Source of the DNA: a virus
Reading direction: 5' to 3' (one strand)
IMG/VR virus record: IMGVR_UViG_3300037189_017523
Span: 1 to 25,098 of that record
DNA: 25,098 nt
Shown here: positions 1 through 6,536 of the stretch, in pieces
Layout of the letters: each line of letters begins with the position of its first letter
Numbering within the stretch: position 1 is the first letter of the stretch
Notes under the pieces: model-generated
Databases searched by the model: none
Seen by the model: only the letters and a program-made list of their open reading frames with translations
Told to the model about the DNA's origin: nothing
Made by a program: the position numbers and the translations under genes

Positions 1-65
1 GTCGTCTCAAGCTTTCGCTCTGCTGGTTGGTCTTGTGGACTCAGCAGTAAAGAGCCTTTAGTTAC

Positions 66-251
66 TTAATAATATAAATAGTTTACCAAGATTATTGCTC
101 CAACTAATACCAAGCCAAAAAGAGTAAGTCCGCCTACTAGAAGTAAACAACTCTTCCATTCATTCTTCCAGCCAGTCCAACCAGTTGAGTATTTTTCTAT
201 ATGATCGTCTGGAATGGGGTCTGGGTAAGGATTTATGAAGCCACCAGCCAC
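66..251 (-). CDS. Small single-pass membrane protein, unknown function
   Basis: This 61-residue protein starts at GTG, with a good AAGGAG Shine-Dalgarno site five bases upstream. Residues 1-33 are polar and rich in proline, glycine and tryptophan. Residues 35-59 form one long hydrophobic segment, so the N-terminus would face one side of the membrane and almost nothing follows the helix. It lies downstream of hsp20 beyond a terminator-like hairpin and a structured non-coding stretch. Small one-helix phage proteins are often holins, superinfection-exclusion factors or membrane anchors, but nothing here separates those options. I do not recognise the family. Confidence 0.7.
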   Translation of the reverse strand: MAGGFINPYPDPIPDDHIEKYSTGWTGWKNEWKSCLLLVGGLTLFGLVLVGAIILVNYLYY

Positions 252-273
252 TATTTACTCCTTATCTAATCCG

Positions 274-344
274 TGGACTGTGTAGATTTGCACTACCGAT
301 TACTACCTACCGCATCGACTCGTAGCCCATGGCTACGCCAGTCC
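274..344 (-). ncRNA. tRNA-like fold (non-canonical)
   Basis: Read on the minus strand, GGACTG (344-339) pairs with CAGTCC (280-275), closing a 70-nt element of tRNA size. A D-arm-like hairpin sits at 337-321 and a T-arm-like hairpin at 296-282, with 4-bp stem GTAG/CTAC and loop TGCAAAT. The middle can form a 5-bp stem (TCGAT/ATCGG), but its 13-nt loop has no normal U33-anticodon arrangement. It is therefore not a standard tRNA. It may be a decayed tRNA, a tRNA mimic or chance pairing. Confidence 0.3.
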
Positions 345-368
345 TTGGAGATTCCGTTGCCTAGGACG

Positions 369-399
369 TGTAGACCGCTAAACCGCTCCTTTGTCTACA
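369..399. other. Perfect 7-bp inverted repeat between the two tRNA-like folds
   Basis: TGTAGAC (369-375) and GTCTACA (393-399) are exact reverse complements around a 17-nt loop. No T-tract follows on either strand, so it is not an obvious terminator. It falls between the two tRNA-like elements and may be part of the same structured transcript. Confidence 0.35.
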
Positions 400-403
400 A
401 GCG

Positions 404-483
404 TGGACCAGCGCAGAATTGAACTGCGGTCTTACAGACTCCGACATGCGGCTTTGTTCTGCAATCGACACCATTTCTAGCCC
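404..483 (-). ncRNA. Second tRNA-like fold (non-canonical, long variable-like arm)
   Basis: On the minus strand GGGCTAG (483-477) pairs with CTGGTCC (411-405) over seven positions, two of them G-U, and an A follows in the discriminator position. Next to it is a convincing T-arm at 428-412, with stem CGCAG/CTGCG and loop TTCAATT. GTCT-GTA-AGAC could be the long variable arm of a class II tRNA. The best anticodon-arm candidate has a stem mismatch and loop AACAAAG, which lacks U33, and there is little room for a D-arm. I rate it a degenerate tRNA or mimic. A covariance-model scan would decide. Confidence 0.35.
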
Positions 484-488
484 TTATA

Positions 489-518
489 ACCTGGGTACCG
501 TTTCCTGCGTACCCAGGT
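489..518 (-). terminator. Hairpin terminator downstream of hsp20
   Basis: ACCTGGGTAC (489-498) and GTACCCAGGT (509-518) form a perfect 10-bp stem with a 10-nt loop. It lies 27 bases after the hsp20 stop. The downstream tract is only mildly T-rich (TTATAA), so it could be a terminator or an RNA-processing hairpin. Confidence 0.55.
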
Positions 519-545
519 GTTTATGTGATTAGTTTACACTAAGAT

Positions 546-1067
546 CTACTTAATGTCAATTACCTTTGGTTTTAATTCATCAGGAAGAATCTTGTTGAAC
601 TGAACAGTCAACATACCATTTTCCATCTGAGCATTAGTTACTTCCCAGTACTCAGCAATAGCTAGAGATAGTTTGAAGTCACGAGTAGCAATGCCTTGGT
701 AAACAACTTCGCCACGTTGCTTATCTTTTTGCTTACCTTCAATAGTAATTGCTGAATCTTTTACAGTAACAGCAACTTCTTTTTTAGTAAACCCAGCAAC
801 AGCTACATTTAATAGCGTAGTGTCTTCATCCATCTGAACAATGTCATATGGAGGATAACTTGGCTTGTTGTTAGTAATCTCCTTGAGTTGATCAAGAAGT
901 GGAGACCAACCAATAGAAAGGCGGTCTAAACGAGGAAATAGATCATTAATTGTAATAATCTTTGGTGGAGCAGTTTTTTCCCACTCTTTTTTCTTATCCC
1001 ACGGATCATGTGGGTTAATGTATGGGTTTTTGTGTTTATCCCATGGATCTGGTACATTAATGTGCAT
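546..1067 (-). CDS. Small heat shock protein (Hsp20/IbpA family)
   Basis: This is an ATP-independent holdase chaperone that binds unfolding proteins in the cytoplasm. The 173-residue protein has an alpha-crystallin domain at about 71-160. It opens with YPPYDI (71-76), carries YQGIATRDF (123-131) as in IbpA, and has the G-x-L motif GMLTV (151-155). A C-terminal VIDI (169-172) resembles the oligomerising I-x-I tail. The N-terminal 60 residues are unlike IbpA and contain DPWDK twice (7-11 and 21-25). The start has AAGGAG seven bases upstream. The gene has its own leader and probable promoter. Small heat shock proteins occur in other tailed phages, where a role in virion protein folding is suspected. 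Confidence 0.92.
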   Translation of the reverse strand: MHINVPDPWDKHKNPYINPHDPWDKKKEWEKTAPPKIITINDLFPRLDRLSIGWSPLLDQLKEITNNKPSYPPYDIVQMDEDTTLLNVAVAGFTKKEVAVTVKDSAITIEGKQKDKQRGEVVYQGIATRDFKLSLAIAEYWEVTNAQMENGMLTVQFNKILPDELKPKVIDIK

Positions 1068-1069
1068 TT

Positions 1070-1156
1070 TCTACTCCTTAGACGTAGATAAGCGTCTGCC
1101 ATACGGCAAAGTCCCCATAAGGCAGACTATTGTTTACGGCACCCAATTGGCGTGCC
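1070..1156 (-). promoter_or_regulatory. Structured hsp20 5' leader, possible RNA thermometer
   Basis: Between the probable promoter and the ATG are three hairpins. GGCAC/GTGCC is at 1138-1156 and GTCTGCC/GGCAGAC at 1094-1127. A 5-bp stem TCTAC/GTAGA (1088-1084 with 1074-1070) holds the AAGGA ribosome site in its loop. Such leaders on small heat shock genes often act as RNA thermometers. Here that is an inference from position only. Confidence 0.35.
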
Positions 1157-1163
1157 TATATAG

Positions 1164-1172
1164 AGTATAGCA
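1164..1172 (-). promoter_or_regulatory. Extended -10 promoter for hsp20
   Basis: The minus strand reads TGCTATACT, an extended -10 element (TG-n-TATACT), about 97 bases upstream of the hsp20 ATG. No good -35 box is visible, which fits an extended -10 promoter. The surrounding TAGCA/TGCTA inverted repeat could be an operator. Confidence 0.4.
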
Positions 1173-1181
1173 CAGATTATG

Positions 1182-1541
1182 CTATCTTTCACCAAAATTC
1201 TTAGGTAATCCTAAAGATCTTGCCCATCTATAACCTTCAGGTCCATACGAAGACCTAAGTAGATCTGGCTTAATGATGTTATGTTCAGCAGCTTTTTGTA
1301 AAGCAAACTTGTACATAGCAGTAGCTATACCTTTACGCTGGTGTTCAGGGTCTACATCTACGTCTATTGCGCCTGGGGTACGCGCGCCCGCGTCATGCGT
1401 GAACCAAATTAAACTACCTACATGCTCATCATCTTTATCAAAAGCATCTACTCTGTGGTGGTCACAGTCTTCTACAGGAGAAGTATCAGCGTGCTCAAAC
1501 TCTAGAGTGTAGCCATGAAAGTCTGCATTATTTCTACCCAT
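1182..1541 (-). CDS. GNAT-family N-acetyltransferase-like protein
   Basis: The GNAT acetyl-CoA binding motif is visible in VDVDPEHQRKGIATAMY: a beta strand, then QRKGIA (68-73, the Q/R-x-x-G-x-G/A signature), then the pyrophosphate-binding helix. The preceding strand VGSLIWF (41-47) and the following helix fit the core fold. At 119 residues it is short, so it may be a minimal or substrate-specialised GNAT; the substrate is unknown. It starts MGRNNADF, nearly identical to the start of the upstream protein, and its ATG overlaps that gene's stop by eight bases. It is the last gene of the left operon before the hsp20 promoter. Confidence 0.7.
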   Translation of the reverse strand: MGRNNADFHGYTLEFEHADTSPVEDCDHHRVDAFDKDDEHVGSLIWFTHDAGARTPGAIDVDVDPEHQRKGIATAMYKFALQKAAEHNIIKPDLLRSSYGPEGYRWARSLGLPKNFGER

Positions 1542-1911
1542 TTTCTTGGTCTTTCATAATTGCAGAGCATACAGGGCAAGAACGTTTAATTTGCCCTAAC
1601 TTATCTTTAAAATCTTTTCGCATTTGTTCTTTAGGAAATAGGTCTCTAGCTCTTTCATAATGATACCATTCTCCTTCTTTCCAATCCTTTGTATTTTTTT
1701 CAGGATCAGGATCTAAATCATTTTCACGAGTAACATATGAAAACAAGTCTGGATGTGGAAGAACAGGGATTCTATCACCATTATGCTCAATATACGCTCT
1801 GCCTTTAGGAGGTATAGCAATACGAAGAGACCCATTATCAATGTGTTTGTCAAAGTCTAGTTTATCACCATGACCTGCTACACCATAAAAATCTGCTCTA
1901 TTTCTACCCAT
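1534..1911 (-). CDS. Unknown 125-aa protein with MGRNRADF start and CPVC motif
   Basis: I do not recognise this family. It opens MGRNRADFYG, matching its downstream neighbour's MGRNNADFHG, but the rest is unrelated. It has a central stretch with alternating hydrophobic residues (about 28-50), then a charged C-terminal half. CPVC near residue 113 is a lone Cys pair that could bind metal as a dimer or be redox-active. The ATG overlaps the upstream stop as TAATG, so translation is probably coupled. Confidence 0.7.
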   Translation of the reverse strand: MGRNRADFYGVAGHGDKLDFDKHIDNGSLRIAIPPKGRAYIEHNGDRIPVLPHPDLFSYVTRENDLDPDPEKNTKDWKEGEWYHYERARDLFPKEQMRKDFKDKLGQIKRSCPVCSAIMKDQENG

Positions 1912-2069
1912 TACTTTTTCTTTCTAGAAGCCGCCATATTGTCTACTAGATTAGGGTAAGGACGACCTGCAGCTTTAGCACGAGCTTTAGCAGATGCTTT
2001 TTTAGACTTAGATAGTTTTTTATCTTTTTTAGTAGGATCTGGAGTTTCCCAAACTTTTTTAGTAGCCAT
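1911..2069 (-). CDS. Small lysine-rich phage protein
   Basis: A 52-residue basic protein (about one third Lys/Arg) joined to both neighbours by TAATG overlaps. It starts MATKKVWETPDP, has an Ala/Lys-rich middle (KASAKARAKAAGRPYP) and ends NLVDNMAASRKKK. The AGRPYPNLVDNM stretch looks like a conserved motif seen in other phage small proteins, though I recall this rather than having checked it. The charge suggests nucleic-acid binding or a role inside the capsid. Function unknown. Confidence 0.75.
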   Translation of the reverse strand: MATKKVWETPDPTKKDKKLSKSKKASAKARAKAAGRPYPNLVDNMAASRKKK

Positions 2070-2374
2070 TACTTCTTCTTTCCTTCATTACGCTTACGAA
2101 TAGCGGCAGCTTTTTTTCTAGCGTCAGCTTTAGATGAGGCACCCCATGCTTCTAGGCTCAAAAGCAGTCTAGTAGGCTCACCATTAGGTTTGTGCTCTGG
2201 ACCTGGGTTGCCAGCCATTCTAGCCAAGAAAGAGGCTCTACGAGGATTATCGCCCTTTTTTACAGGTGCTTTGAGGTTATGCCCCTCTTTTTTAGCAGAA
2301 GCTCTACCCTTAGCATTAAGACCGCCTTTAGGATTTTTACCTTCTGCTCTTTGCCATGCAGGTGATTTACTCAT
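2069..2374 (-). CDS. Conserved basic phage protein (DUF6321-like)
   Basis: The likely start is ATG at 2374, giving 101 residues beginning MSKSPAWQRAEGKNPKGG. It has AGGA seven bases upstream and overlaps the previous stop by eight bases. An upstream extension to 2404 has no ribosome site. The protein is strongly basic. Its motif order (WQRAEGKNPKGGLNAKGR, PVKKGDNPRRASFLARM, GEPTRLLLSLEAWG, then a Lys-rich tail) matches a protein widespread in phages of aquatic bacteria, which I associate with DUF6321. Its role is unknown. Confidence 0.75.
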   Translation of the reverse strand: MSKSPAWQRAEGKNPKGGLNAKGRASAKKEGHNLKAPVKKGDNPRRASFLARMAGNPGPEHKPNGEPTRLLLSLEAWGASSKADARKKAAAIRKRNEGKKK

Positions 2375-2555
2375 TTTTATCCTCATTTTTAGAGTCTTCT
2401 TCATTAGCAGTTCGTTTAGCAGAAAGCTCCATTATAGAGTTAAACTGCTCTTTGCTAAGAGGTCTGCCCTCAGTTAGCTCATGTAATTCTCCAAGAGTTC
2501 TAGGAGCATTAGTTTCATTAATATCGCTAAAATCTAATTCTTCGGGATCAGTCAT
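2367..2555 (-). CDS. Small acidic protein, unknown
   Basis: A 62-residue, strongly acidic protein starting MTDPEELDF and ending in a Glu/Asp/Asn-rich tail (about 50-62). One predicted helix spans about 21-47 (TLGELHEL, EQFNSIMELSAKR). It overlaps the gene before it by eight bases (ATGACTGA) and the gene after it by eight. Its acidity next to two very basic proteins makes it a possible partner or chaperone for them, which is inference only. Confidence 0.65.
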   Translation of the reverse strand: MTDPEELDFSDINETNAPRTLGELHELTEGRPLSKEQFNSIMELSAKRTANEEDSKNEDKNE

Positions 2556-2847
2556 ACTTTTTTGCTCCTATATCCAAGCCAATGTTTCCTTGTACTTTTT
2601 TAAACTGTACTGACTTAGGAGGTTTAGGTCCATAAACTTTAGCCCATACAGGGTATTGTTTAATAAACTCTTCATTAATATCGTGAGCAGCTTGATCCAT
2701 TAAATCATTACGAAGAGTGTGGTGCTCATCTTCAGGGTACTCATTCAGTATGTCTGCACATCTTCTGTTGTGTTCTTGACTAGCAGCTTCGTGTAGCTCT
2801 TCTAATTCTGCCGCTTCACTTTGTACTGGTTTTTTTCTTCTACCCAT
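2548..2847 (-). CDS. Unknown 99-aa protein with MGRRKK start
   Basis: Not recognised. The first residues MGRRKK echo the MGR start of several neighbours. Residues 10-50 are acidic and helical with many His and Glu. The C-terminal part (from about 66) is more strand-like with VWAKVYGPKPPKSVQF. It follows the 174-residue gene by three bases. It ends in TGA, which is rare in this window. Confidence 0.65.
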   Translation of the reverse strand: MGRRKKPVQSEAAELEELHEAASQEHNRRCADILNEYPEDEHHTLRNDLMDQAAHDINEEFIKQYPVWAKVYGPKPPKSVQFKKVQGNIGLDIGAKKYD

Positions 2848-2850
2848 TAG

Positions 2851-3375
2851 TTATTCTCCATTAGGGGCTTTACCATCACCACGGTTAACCCAGCTACCTG
2901 GAAGAAGCAAGTTCTTATCATCGGCTATACCTTCAATGACTTCTCTAGCGTTATCTTGTAGGTCTCGTTGATCTAACCCCTTTTTTTGCTGATTAGCTAC
3001 AATTTCTGTGCCTTTATTTAAAAAGTCTTCATGATGGTTAACAAATGAGTTCATGTCTGCCATGTTTGTAAGTACAGTGTCTGGAGATAACTCGCCTCTT
3101 TTAGCGCGCTCAATTTGATCTTCTCCTGCAGTCATTAGCATTTGAAGAACACCATGAGTATGTTGGTATGATCGCCTTAGCGAAAATAAAGAACCTTGTG
3201 AATCACCAGAGTTTGATTTAAGCATAGAGTCATTAAGATGTTTAGTAGCAGTATCCATATGATTAACAATACTTGAACCATCACTATCTACTACCGGCGT
3301 ACGCGCGTGTAACTGACTAGCAATATAATGCATGTTAGCTAAAGTAGCTAATGCTTCAATGTGTTGTTGGCTCAT
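2851..3375 (-). CDS. Helical protein, unknown (174 aa)
   Basis: An almost entirely helical protein with many His, Met and Asn residues. A helix-turn pattern around NHMDTATKHLNDS, then GDSQGSLFSLRRSYQHTHGVL, resembles the 144-residue protein at 3811-4245 (QGDPSGTWYHLNELNDHL), so the two may be distant paralogs. AAGGA lies nine bases before the ATG. A 73-base gap separates it from the upstream gene, with a CATAAT box that could be an internal promoter. Function unknown. Confidence 0.7.
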   Translation of the reverse strand: MSQQHIEALATLANMHYIASQLHARTPVVDSDGSSIVNHMDTATKHLNDSMLKSNSGDSQGSLFSLRRSYQHTHGVLQMLMTAGEDQIERAKRGELSPDTVLTNMADMNSFVNHHEDFLNKGTEIVANQQKKGLDQRDLQDNAREVIEGIADDKNLLLPGSWVNRGDGKAPNGE

Positions 3376-3448
3376 TACGTGCGTCCTTAAGTGCTATTCA
3401 ATTATGCCAAAAAAAGTTAAATTTAGAACGCTAAGCCTTGTTTAGTAA

Positions 3449-3811
3449 TTATTCAGTCTTTTCTGAATTCCAAGTCCATTTACTAAGATCACCAGTTGTA
3501 AACAAATGTCTAGCAGGTAGGTTCCTAGTTGTTAATCTAAATCCATCTGGCATAGTAGATCTTCCTTCTCGTGCAGCATCTTCACGATCTAAAAATCCTA
3601 CATCTCCTGGGTTCACTCCGCGGCTACCAGTTGGGACGAGTATATGCAGCCTTGAAAGTTTAGATGGCTTATTTCTAGATCTAATAATAATATCTTTAAC
3701 TACAGAGCTTGCAACGTGCTTATCTAGATTATCGTAAATATCTGGACCAAATCCTTGTGTCAGATCATGTAAAGGCACAGCAGCGTTAAAACTTGCTTTA
3801 CTTCTTCCCAT
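3449..3811 (-). CDS. Possible ADP-ribosyltransferase-fold protein (MGRS start)
   Basis: It starts MGRSKASFN, a variant of the MGRNxADF signature. The middle and end read ILVPTGSRGVNPGDVGFLDREDAAREG, then LPARHLFTTGDLSKWTWN. This resembles the later half of phage ART-like proteins (x-PGD-x-x-x-DRE-x-A-x-x-G, then a lipid- or NAD-pocket closing strand and W-x-Y-like end). I cannot identify a full R/H-S/Y-E triad, so the assignment is tentative. Its ATG overlaps the upstream stop. Confidence 0.5.
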   Translation of the reverse strand: MGRSKASFNAAVPLHDLTQGFGPDIYDNLDKHVASSVVKDIIIRSRNKPSKLSRLHILVPTGSRGVNPGDVGFLDREDAAREGRSTMPDGFRLTTRNLPARHLFTTGDLSKWTWNSEKTE

Positions 3812-4245
3812 TACTCGCCCTCTTTAGGCGGTTCAACAACTCTGTATAACTCACTGTATGAGTGTTTTGCATTTTTTACATGTGTAAGGCTAGATAAGAC
3901 CTCTGTGTGTAAATTGTGTAGTCTATCTGCAGGAACACGTCCTTCAAAATCCTCATTAACAACATGGTGAGCTAACTTTTGTAAATGGTCATTTAACTCG
4001 TTTAAATGATACCAGGTACCTGATGGGTCACCTTGATCATGACTATCTTGTGCATTATATAAAGATTGCCCTACATTCATAAAAGTTTCTGCGGTTCTTG
4101 GAGTAGAGTTTGTATATCTATCTACAGCAGTATCATTGAATGTATGTTCATATTTGTCAAAAACACCGTCTAAGTTTTCATTTAGTTGACTTAGAATGTG
4201 ACGACCCGCAATATCTTTAAATTGATCTGGGTTTAATTCTGTCAT
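3811..4245 (-). CDS. Helical protein with MTELNPDQF start, unknown
   Basis: A 144-residue helical, His-rich protein. Its first residues MTELNPDQF match MTELNQYQF in the protein starting at 6529, though the rest differs. It has AAGGA seven bases before the ATG and a 54-base gap upstream containing TTATAC and TATACT boxes, so it may have its own promoter. Possible distant paralog of the 174-residue protein at 2851-3375. Function unknown. Confidence 0.7.
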   Translation of the reverse strand: MTELNPDQFKDIAGRHILSQLNENLDGVFDKYEHTFNDTAVDRYTNSTPRTAETFMNVGQSLYNAQDSHDQGDPSGTWYHLNELNDHLQKLAHHVVNEDFEGRVPADRLHNLHTEVLSSLTHVKNAKHSYSELYRVVEPPKEGE

Positions 4246-4299
4246 GTAGTATCCTTACGTATAAGTACTAGTATACTTACCTACGTTGGCGTTTTATGT

Positions 4300-4713
4300 C
4301 TATTCCCAGTATGATTCGTGTTTTAAAACATCTATGTAAGGCTCTCCGCGTAGGCGCGAGGCAATAATGCGATGATGCCCCTCATTTATCCATAAAGCTC
4401 CATCACGGTCAGGATAAACTTCAGGCTTGTCAGAACCTGCCCAAGCGGTATTAACAGTTGGGTTATCTACATAGTGCCTAATTCCCATGGTGCCAAAGTG
4501 TGATTGCTCAGTAAATAGCGGCTCGTCCCTATGAAGACGGTACTCATTATACCGAGTGCCTTCATGAGCCATATCGTGCTCCATAGACTCGTCTTTGGTC
4601 AAAGGGACGTATGTGATGTTGTGCATACGCGCGACTCTACCTGTCATAGGTATACGAGGTTCTCCAAAAAAACTTACGGTGTATTCCGGGTTTTCTTCAG
4701 GATCTATAGGCAT
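4300..4713 (-). CDS. ParB-like (GHHR) protein, copy 1
   Basis: The C-terminal part reads DGALWINEGHHRIIASRLRG (104-123). The hydrophobic strand followed by GHHR (112-115) and a helix is the core motif of the ParB/sulfiredoxin-like fold, found in chromosome-partition proteins, nucleases and many phage accessory proteins. The N-terminal part shares IPMTGRVARMHNITYVP (21-37) with its upstream neighbour, so the two are tandem duplicates. Both also share SHFGT-x-GIRHY. The start overlaps the upstream stop (TAATG). NTP binding or nuclease activity is possible but unproven. Confidence 0.65.
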   Translation of the reverse strand: MPIDPEENPEYTVSFFGEPRIPMTGRVARMHNITYVPLTKDESMEHDMAHEGTRYNEYRLHRDEPLFTEQSHFGTMGIRHYVDNPTVNTAWAGSDKPEVYPDRDGALWINEGHHRIIASRLRGEPYIDVLKHESYWE

Positions 4714-5186
4714 TAAGCACCTACTCCACGGTCAATTACTTTAATAGACTGTTCACCACGTAGGCGCGAAGATATAATTCTGTGATGCCCATTGTGTATC
4801 CACATTCTACCATCTTTACCTGTGTACACTACTGGTGTAGGATAATCTGTTTCCTGTGCAAGTACATCCGGATTGTCTATGTAGTGCCTAATACCCTGTG
4901 TGCCAAAATGTGACTGTTTACTAAATAAAGGCGTATTTCTATCCAACTGCTTTTCTTTTTCATTAGGATAATACCACTTAGGTTTTCTTACCGGCTCACT
5001 AAAGTTTTCGTCCTCATGATTCATGACTTCTTCGTCAGACATAGGGACGTAAGTTATGTTATGCATCCTAGCTACTCTACCTGTCATAGGTATTTGTGGT
5101 CCACCAGTGTCCTCTTTAAAGTACTTAGGATTTTTAATAGCTGAACCATCCCAGGGCGTACCATCATCATTTTTAAGTCTGCTCAT
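4713..5186 (-). CDS. ParB-like (GHHR) protein, copy 2
   Basis: A 157-residue tandem paralog of the gene downstream. Shared blocks are IPMTGRVARMHNITYVP (32-48), QSHFGTQGIRHYIDNP (91-106) and MWIHNGHHRIISSRLRGE (128-145, with GHHR at 133-136). It has a different, longer N-terminus and an insertion around 60-80. As in copy 1, the C-terminal block fits the ParB/sulfiredoxin-like fold. The MTGRVARMHN motif is unusual for ParB and may be the substrate-specific part. Both ends are joined to neighbours by TAATG. Confidence 0.65.
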   Translation of the reverse strand: MSRLKNDDGTPWDGSAIKNPKYFKEDTGGPQIPMTGRVARMHNITYVPMSDEEVMNHEDENFSEPVRKPKWYYPNEKEKQLDRNTPLFSKQSHFGTQGIRHYIDNPDVLAQETDYPTPVVYTGKDGRMWIHNGHHRIISSRLRGEQSIKVIDRGVGA

Positions 5187-5722
5187 TAATTATTGCTCAC
5201 TAACATGCCGGGTTTTGTAGGATGCGGTCTAACATTCTTAAAACTTTCAATTCCAAATTGATTAGGGTCTTCATGCGTGTTGTCATAGTCTAGAGGACAG
5301 TCTTCTTTTTTATGCCAGTGGATCTCATCTATTTGTTGAGTCCACCCTCCACTGTAAAATTTAACAGGATCTTTAAGATGATGAGCTATAACGTGACCTA
5401 CACGCTTCAGGTGGCTAGGAGGCACTCCTTTAGCCCAATACACTCCAGATGCTGGTTCCCATCCTCCAGGTTCTCCATATAGTTGACTGTTCTTAGGATC
5501 ATTATGATCTAACTCTGCATTACCAGCAATAATATTAGGGTGTTTTCTCACTTCATAGATGTCACCACCATATTCGGCTGCTAGCTCAGGATTGTCAGTA
5601 ACGTGACCACCTAATAGTCCCCTAGACTCAATGCTGGCTCTATCTGTATGCCAAGCACCGTGATATAGCACAGCAGGCACACGACCGTAGTCAAACTCTT
5701 CATTTTTGCCCATAAAGCCCAT
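5186..5722 (-). CDS. ADP-ribosyltransferase-like protein
   Basis: The N-terminal half has the order of an ART-fold enzyme of the H-Y-E type. VLYHGA (18-23, His21) is strand 1. GLLGGHVTDNPELAAEYGG (36-53) matches the T-x-(D/N)-x-x-x-A-x-x-YG segment. DIYEV (54-58) is the next strand. Later parts (GVPPSHLKRVGHV) also fit phage ART-like proteins. Such enzymes use NAD to modify host proteins or RNA. The catalytic Glu is not certain, and an inactive binding domain is possible. The start MGFMGKNEEF carries a second in-frame ATG (MGKN) resembling the MGRN starts. Both ends are TAATG overlaps. Confidence 0.55.
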   Translation of the reverse strand: MGFMGKNEEFDYGRVPAVLYHGAWHTDRASIESRGLLGGHVTDNPELAAEYGGDIYEVRKHPNIIAGNAELDHNDPKNSQLYGEPGGWEPASGVYWAKGVPPSHLKRVGHVIAHHLKDPVKFYSGGWTQQIDEIHWHKKEDCPLDYDNTHEDPNQFGIESFKNVRPHPTKPGMLVSNN

Positions 5723-6138
5723 TACTCAAAACACCTATGATTCATGTTCTCATCACTTGTCTCAAACCACTTGTTACATACACGGCACCTATAACCAGGC
5801 TCATGCTCGTCATCAATAGGGCTATCTGGCAAACTATCGCATTTATCACAAAAACCGCCATTTTTGGCAGCATTCTCTTTAGTAATAGAAGTTCCACAGT
5901 TTTCACACGGAGTAACCTTCAAAGCGTCTGTGGCTCCGCCAAAGTATAGCACGTCTCTAAATTGCTGCCCTAAGCTACTGTTTGACTCAGATCGTGGAAT
6001 ATCAAACAATGCAAAGTCATGGGTAAGGTCTTTACCACAGTTGTCACACTTATCTACTACACAGTCTGTAGGGTGTCCTGGTGTAAAGCACATATCGTAC
6101 GATGTGCTGTATTTACTGTGATCGCAAGAATCAGTCAT
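5722..6138 (-). CDS. Zinc-ribbon protein with about four Cys-pair motifs
   Basis: The likely start is ATG at 6138 (MTDSCDHSKY), because GGAG lies five bases before it; a GTG at 6144 would overlap that site. Cys pairs are visible in CDNCGKDL, CENCGTSI, CDKC and CRVCNKWFE followed by HRC, enough for two or three zinc ribbons or fingers. Between them is a stretch (FDIPRSES through DVLYFGGATD) that could be strand-rich. It probably binds nucleic acid or protein. It overlaps both neighbours. Confidence 0.65.
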   Translation of the reverse strand: MTDSCDHSKYSTSYDMCFTPGHPTDCVVDKCDNCGKDLTHDFALFDIPRSESNSSLGQQFRDVLYFGGATDALKVTPCENCGTSITKENAAKNGGFCDKCDSLPDSPIDDEHEPGYRCRVCNKWFETSDENMNHRCFE

Positions 6139-6529
6139 TTCCACTCCAATAATGAATAGGTATAGGTGTATTAGGGCGGTGTTTTAACATAACTGCAAAG
6201 CGGTGGTGACCATCAGTCAATTTTAGTTTTCCACCTTTATTAACAAACATATCAAGAGGTTCTTTAATGCCATTTTTAAGAATGTCATCTTTGAGACCGT
6301 CTTTAACTGCTGATTGGTACTTTTCTTTTAACAGTGCTCGATCTTCTTCAAGAGAAGAGGAGTAGGAGTCGTTATCCTCAAAATCAATTTTACCAAATAG
6401 CTGTTTAGCCGTTTGTGTTGGAGTAAGACCATGCTTTTGAAGTAGTTCTTTAGAAGGGTGGAATGACGTTCCCCCACATACTTCACAAGGCATGTCATTA
6501 CCGAATTGGTATTGATTTAATTCTGTCAT
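6131..6529 (-). CDS. ParB-like protein with N-terminal Cys pair (MTELN start)
   Basis: The start chosen is ATG at 6529, giving 132 residues. The earlier ATG at 6538 lies inside the TATAAT box, and neither has a ribosome site. CEVC (15-18) could be half of a zinc site. The C-terminal part has an acidic helix, then ILKNGIKEPLDMFV and KLKLTDGHHRFAVM (101-114), the ParB/sulfiredoxin-like core with GHHR at 107-110. It is the first gene of the left-going operon. It shares MTELNxxQF with the protein at 3811-4245. DNA binding or nuclease function is plausible but unproven. Confidence 0.65.
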   Translation of the reverse strand: MTELNQYQFGNDMPCEVCGGTSFHPSKELLQKHGLTPTQTAKQLFGKIDFEDNDSYSSSLEEDRALLKEKYQSAVKDGLKDDILKNGIKEPLDMFVNKGGKLKLTDGHHRFAVMLKHRPNTPIPIHYWSGND

Positions 6530-6536
6530 AAAAGCC

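Noticed and set aside
404-483. Standard tRNA gene (Tyr GTA or Leu CAA)
   Set aside because: Possible anticodon loops lack U33 or overlap the T-stem, and stems have mismatches. It is reported only as tRNA-like.
1273-1512. 79-codon plus-strand frame inside the GNAT-like gene
   Set aside because: Antisense shadow of a gene with a clear GNAT motif.
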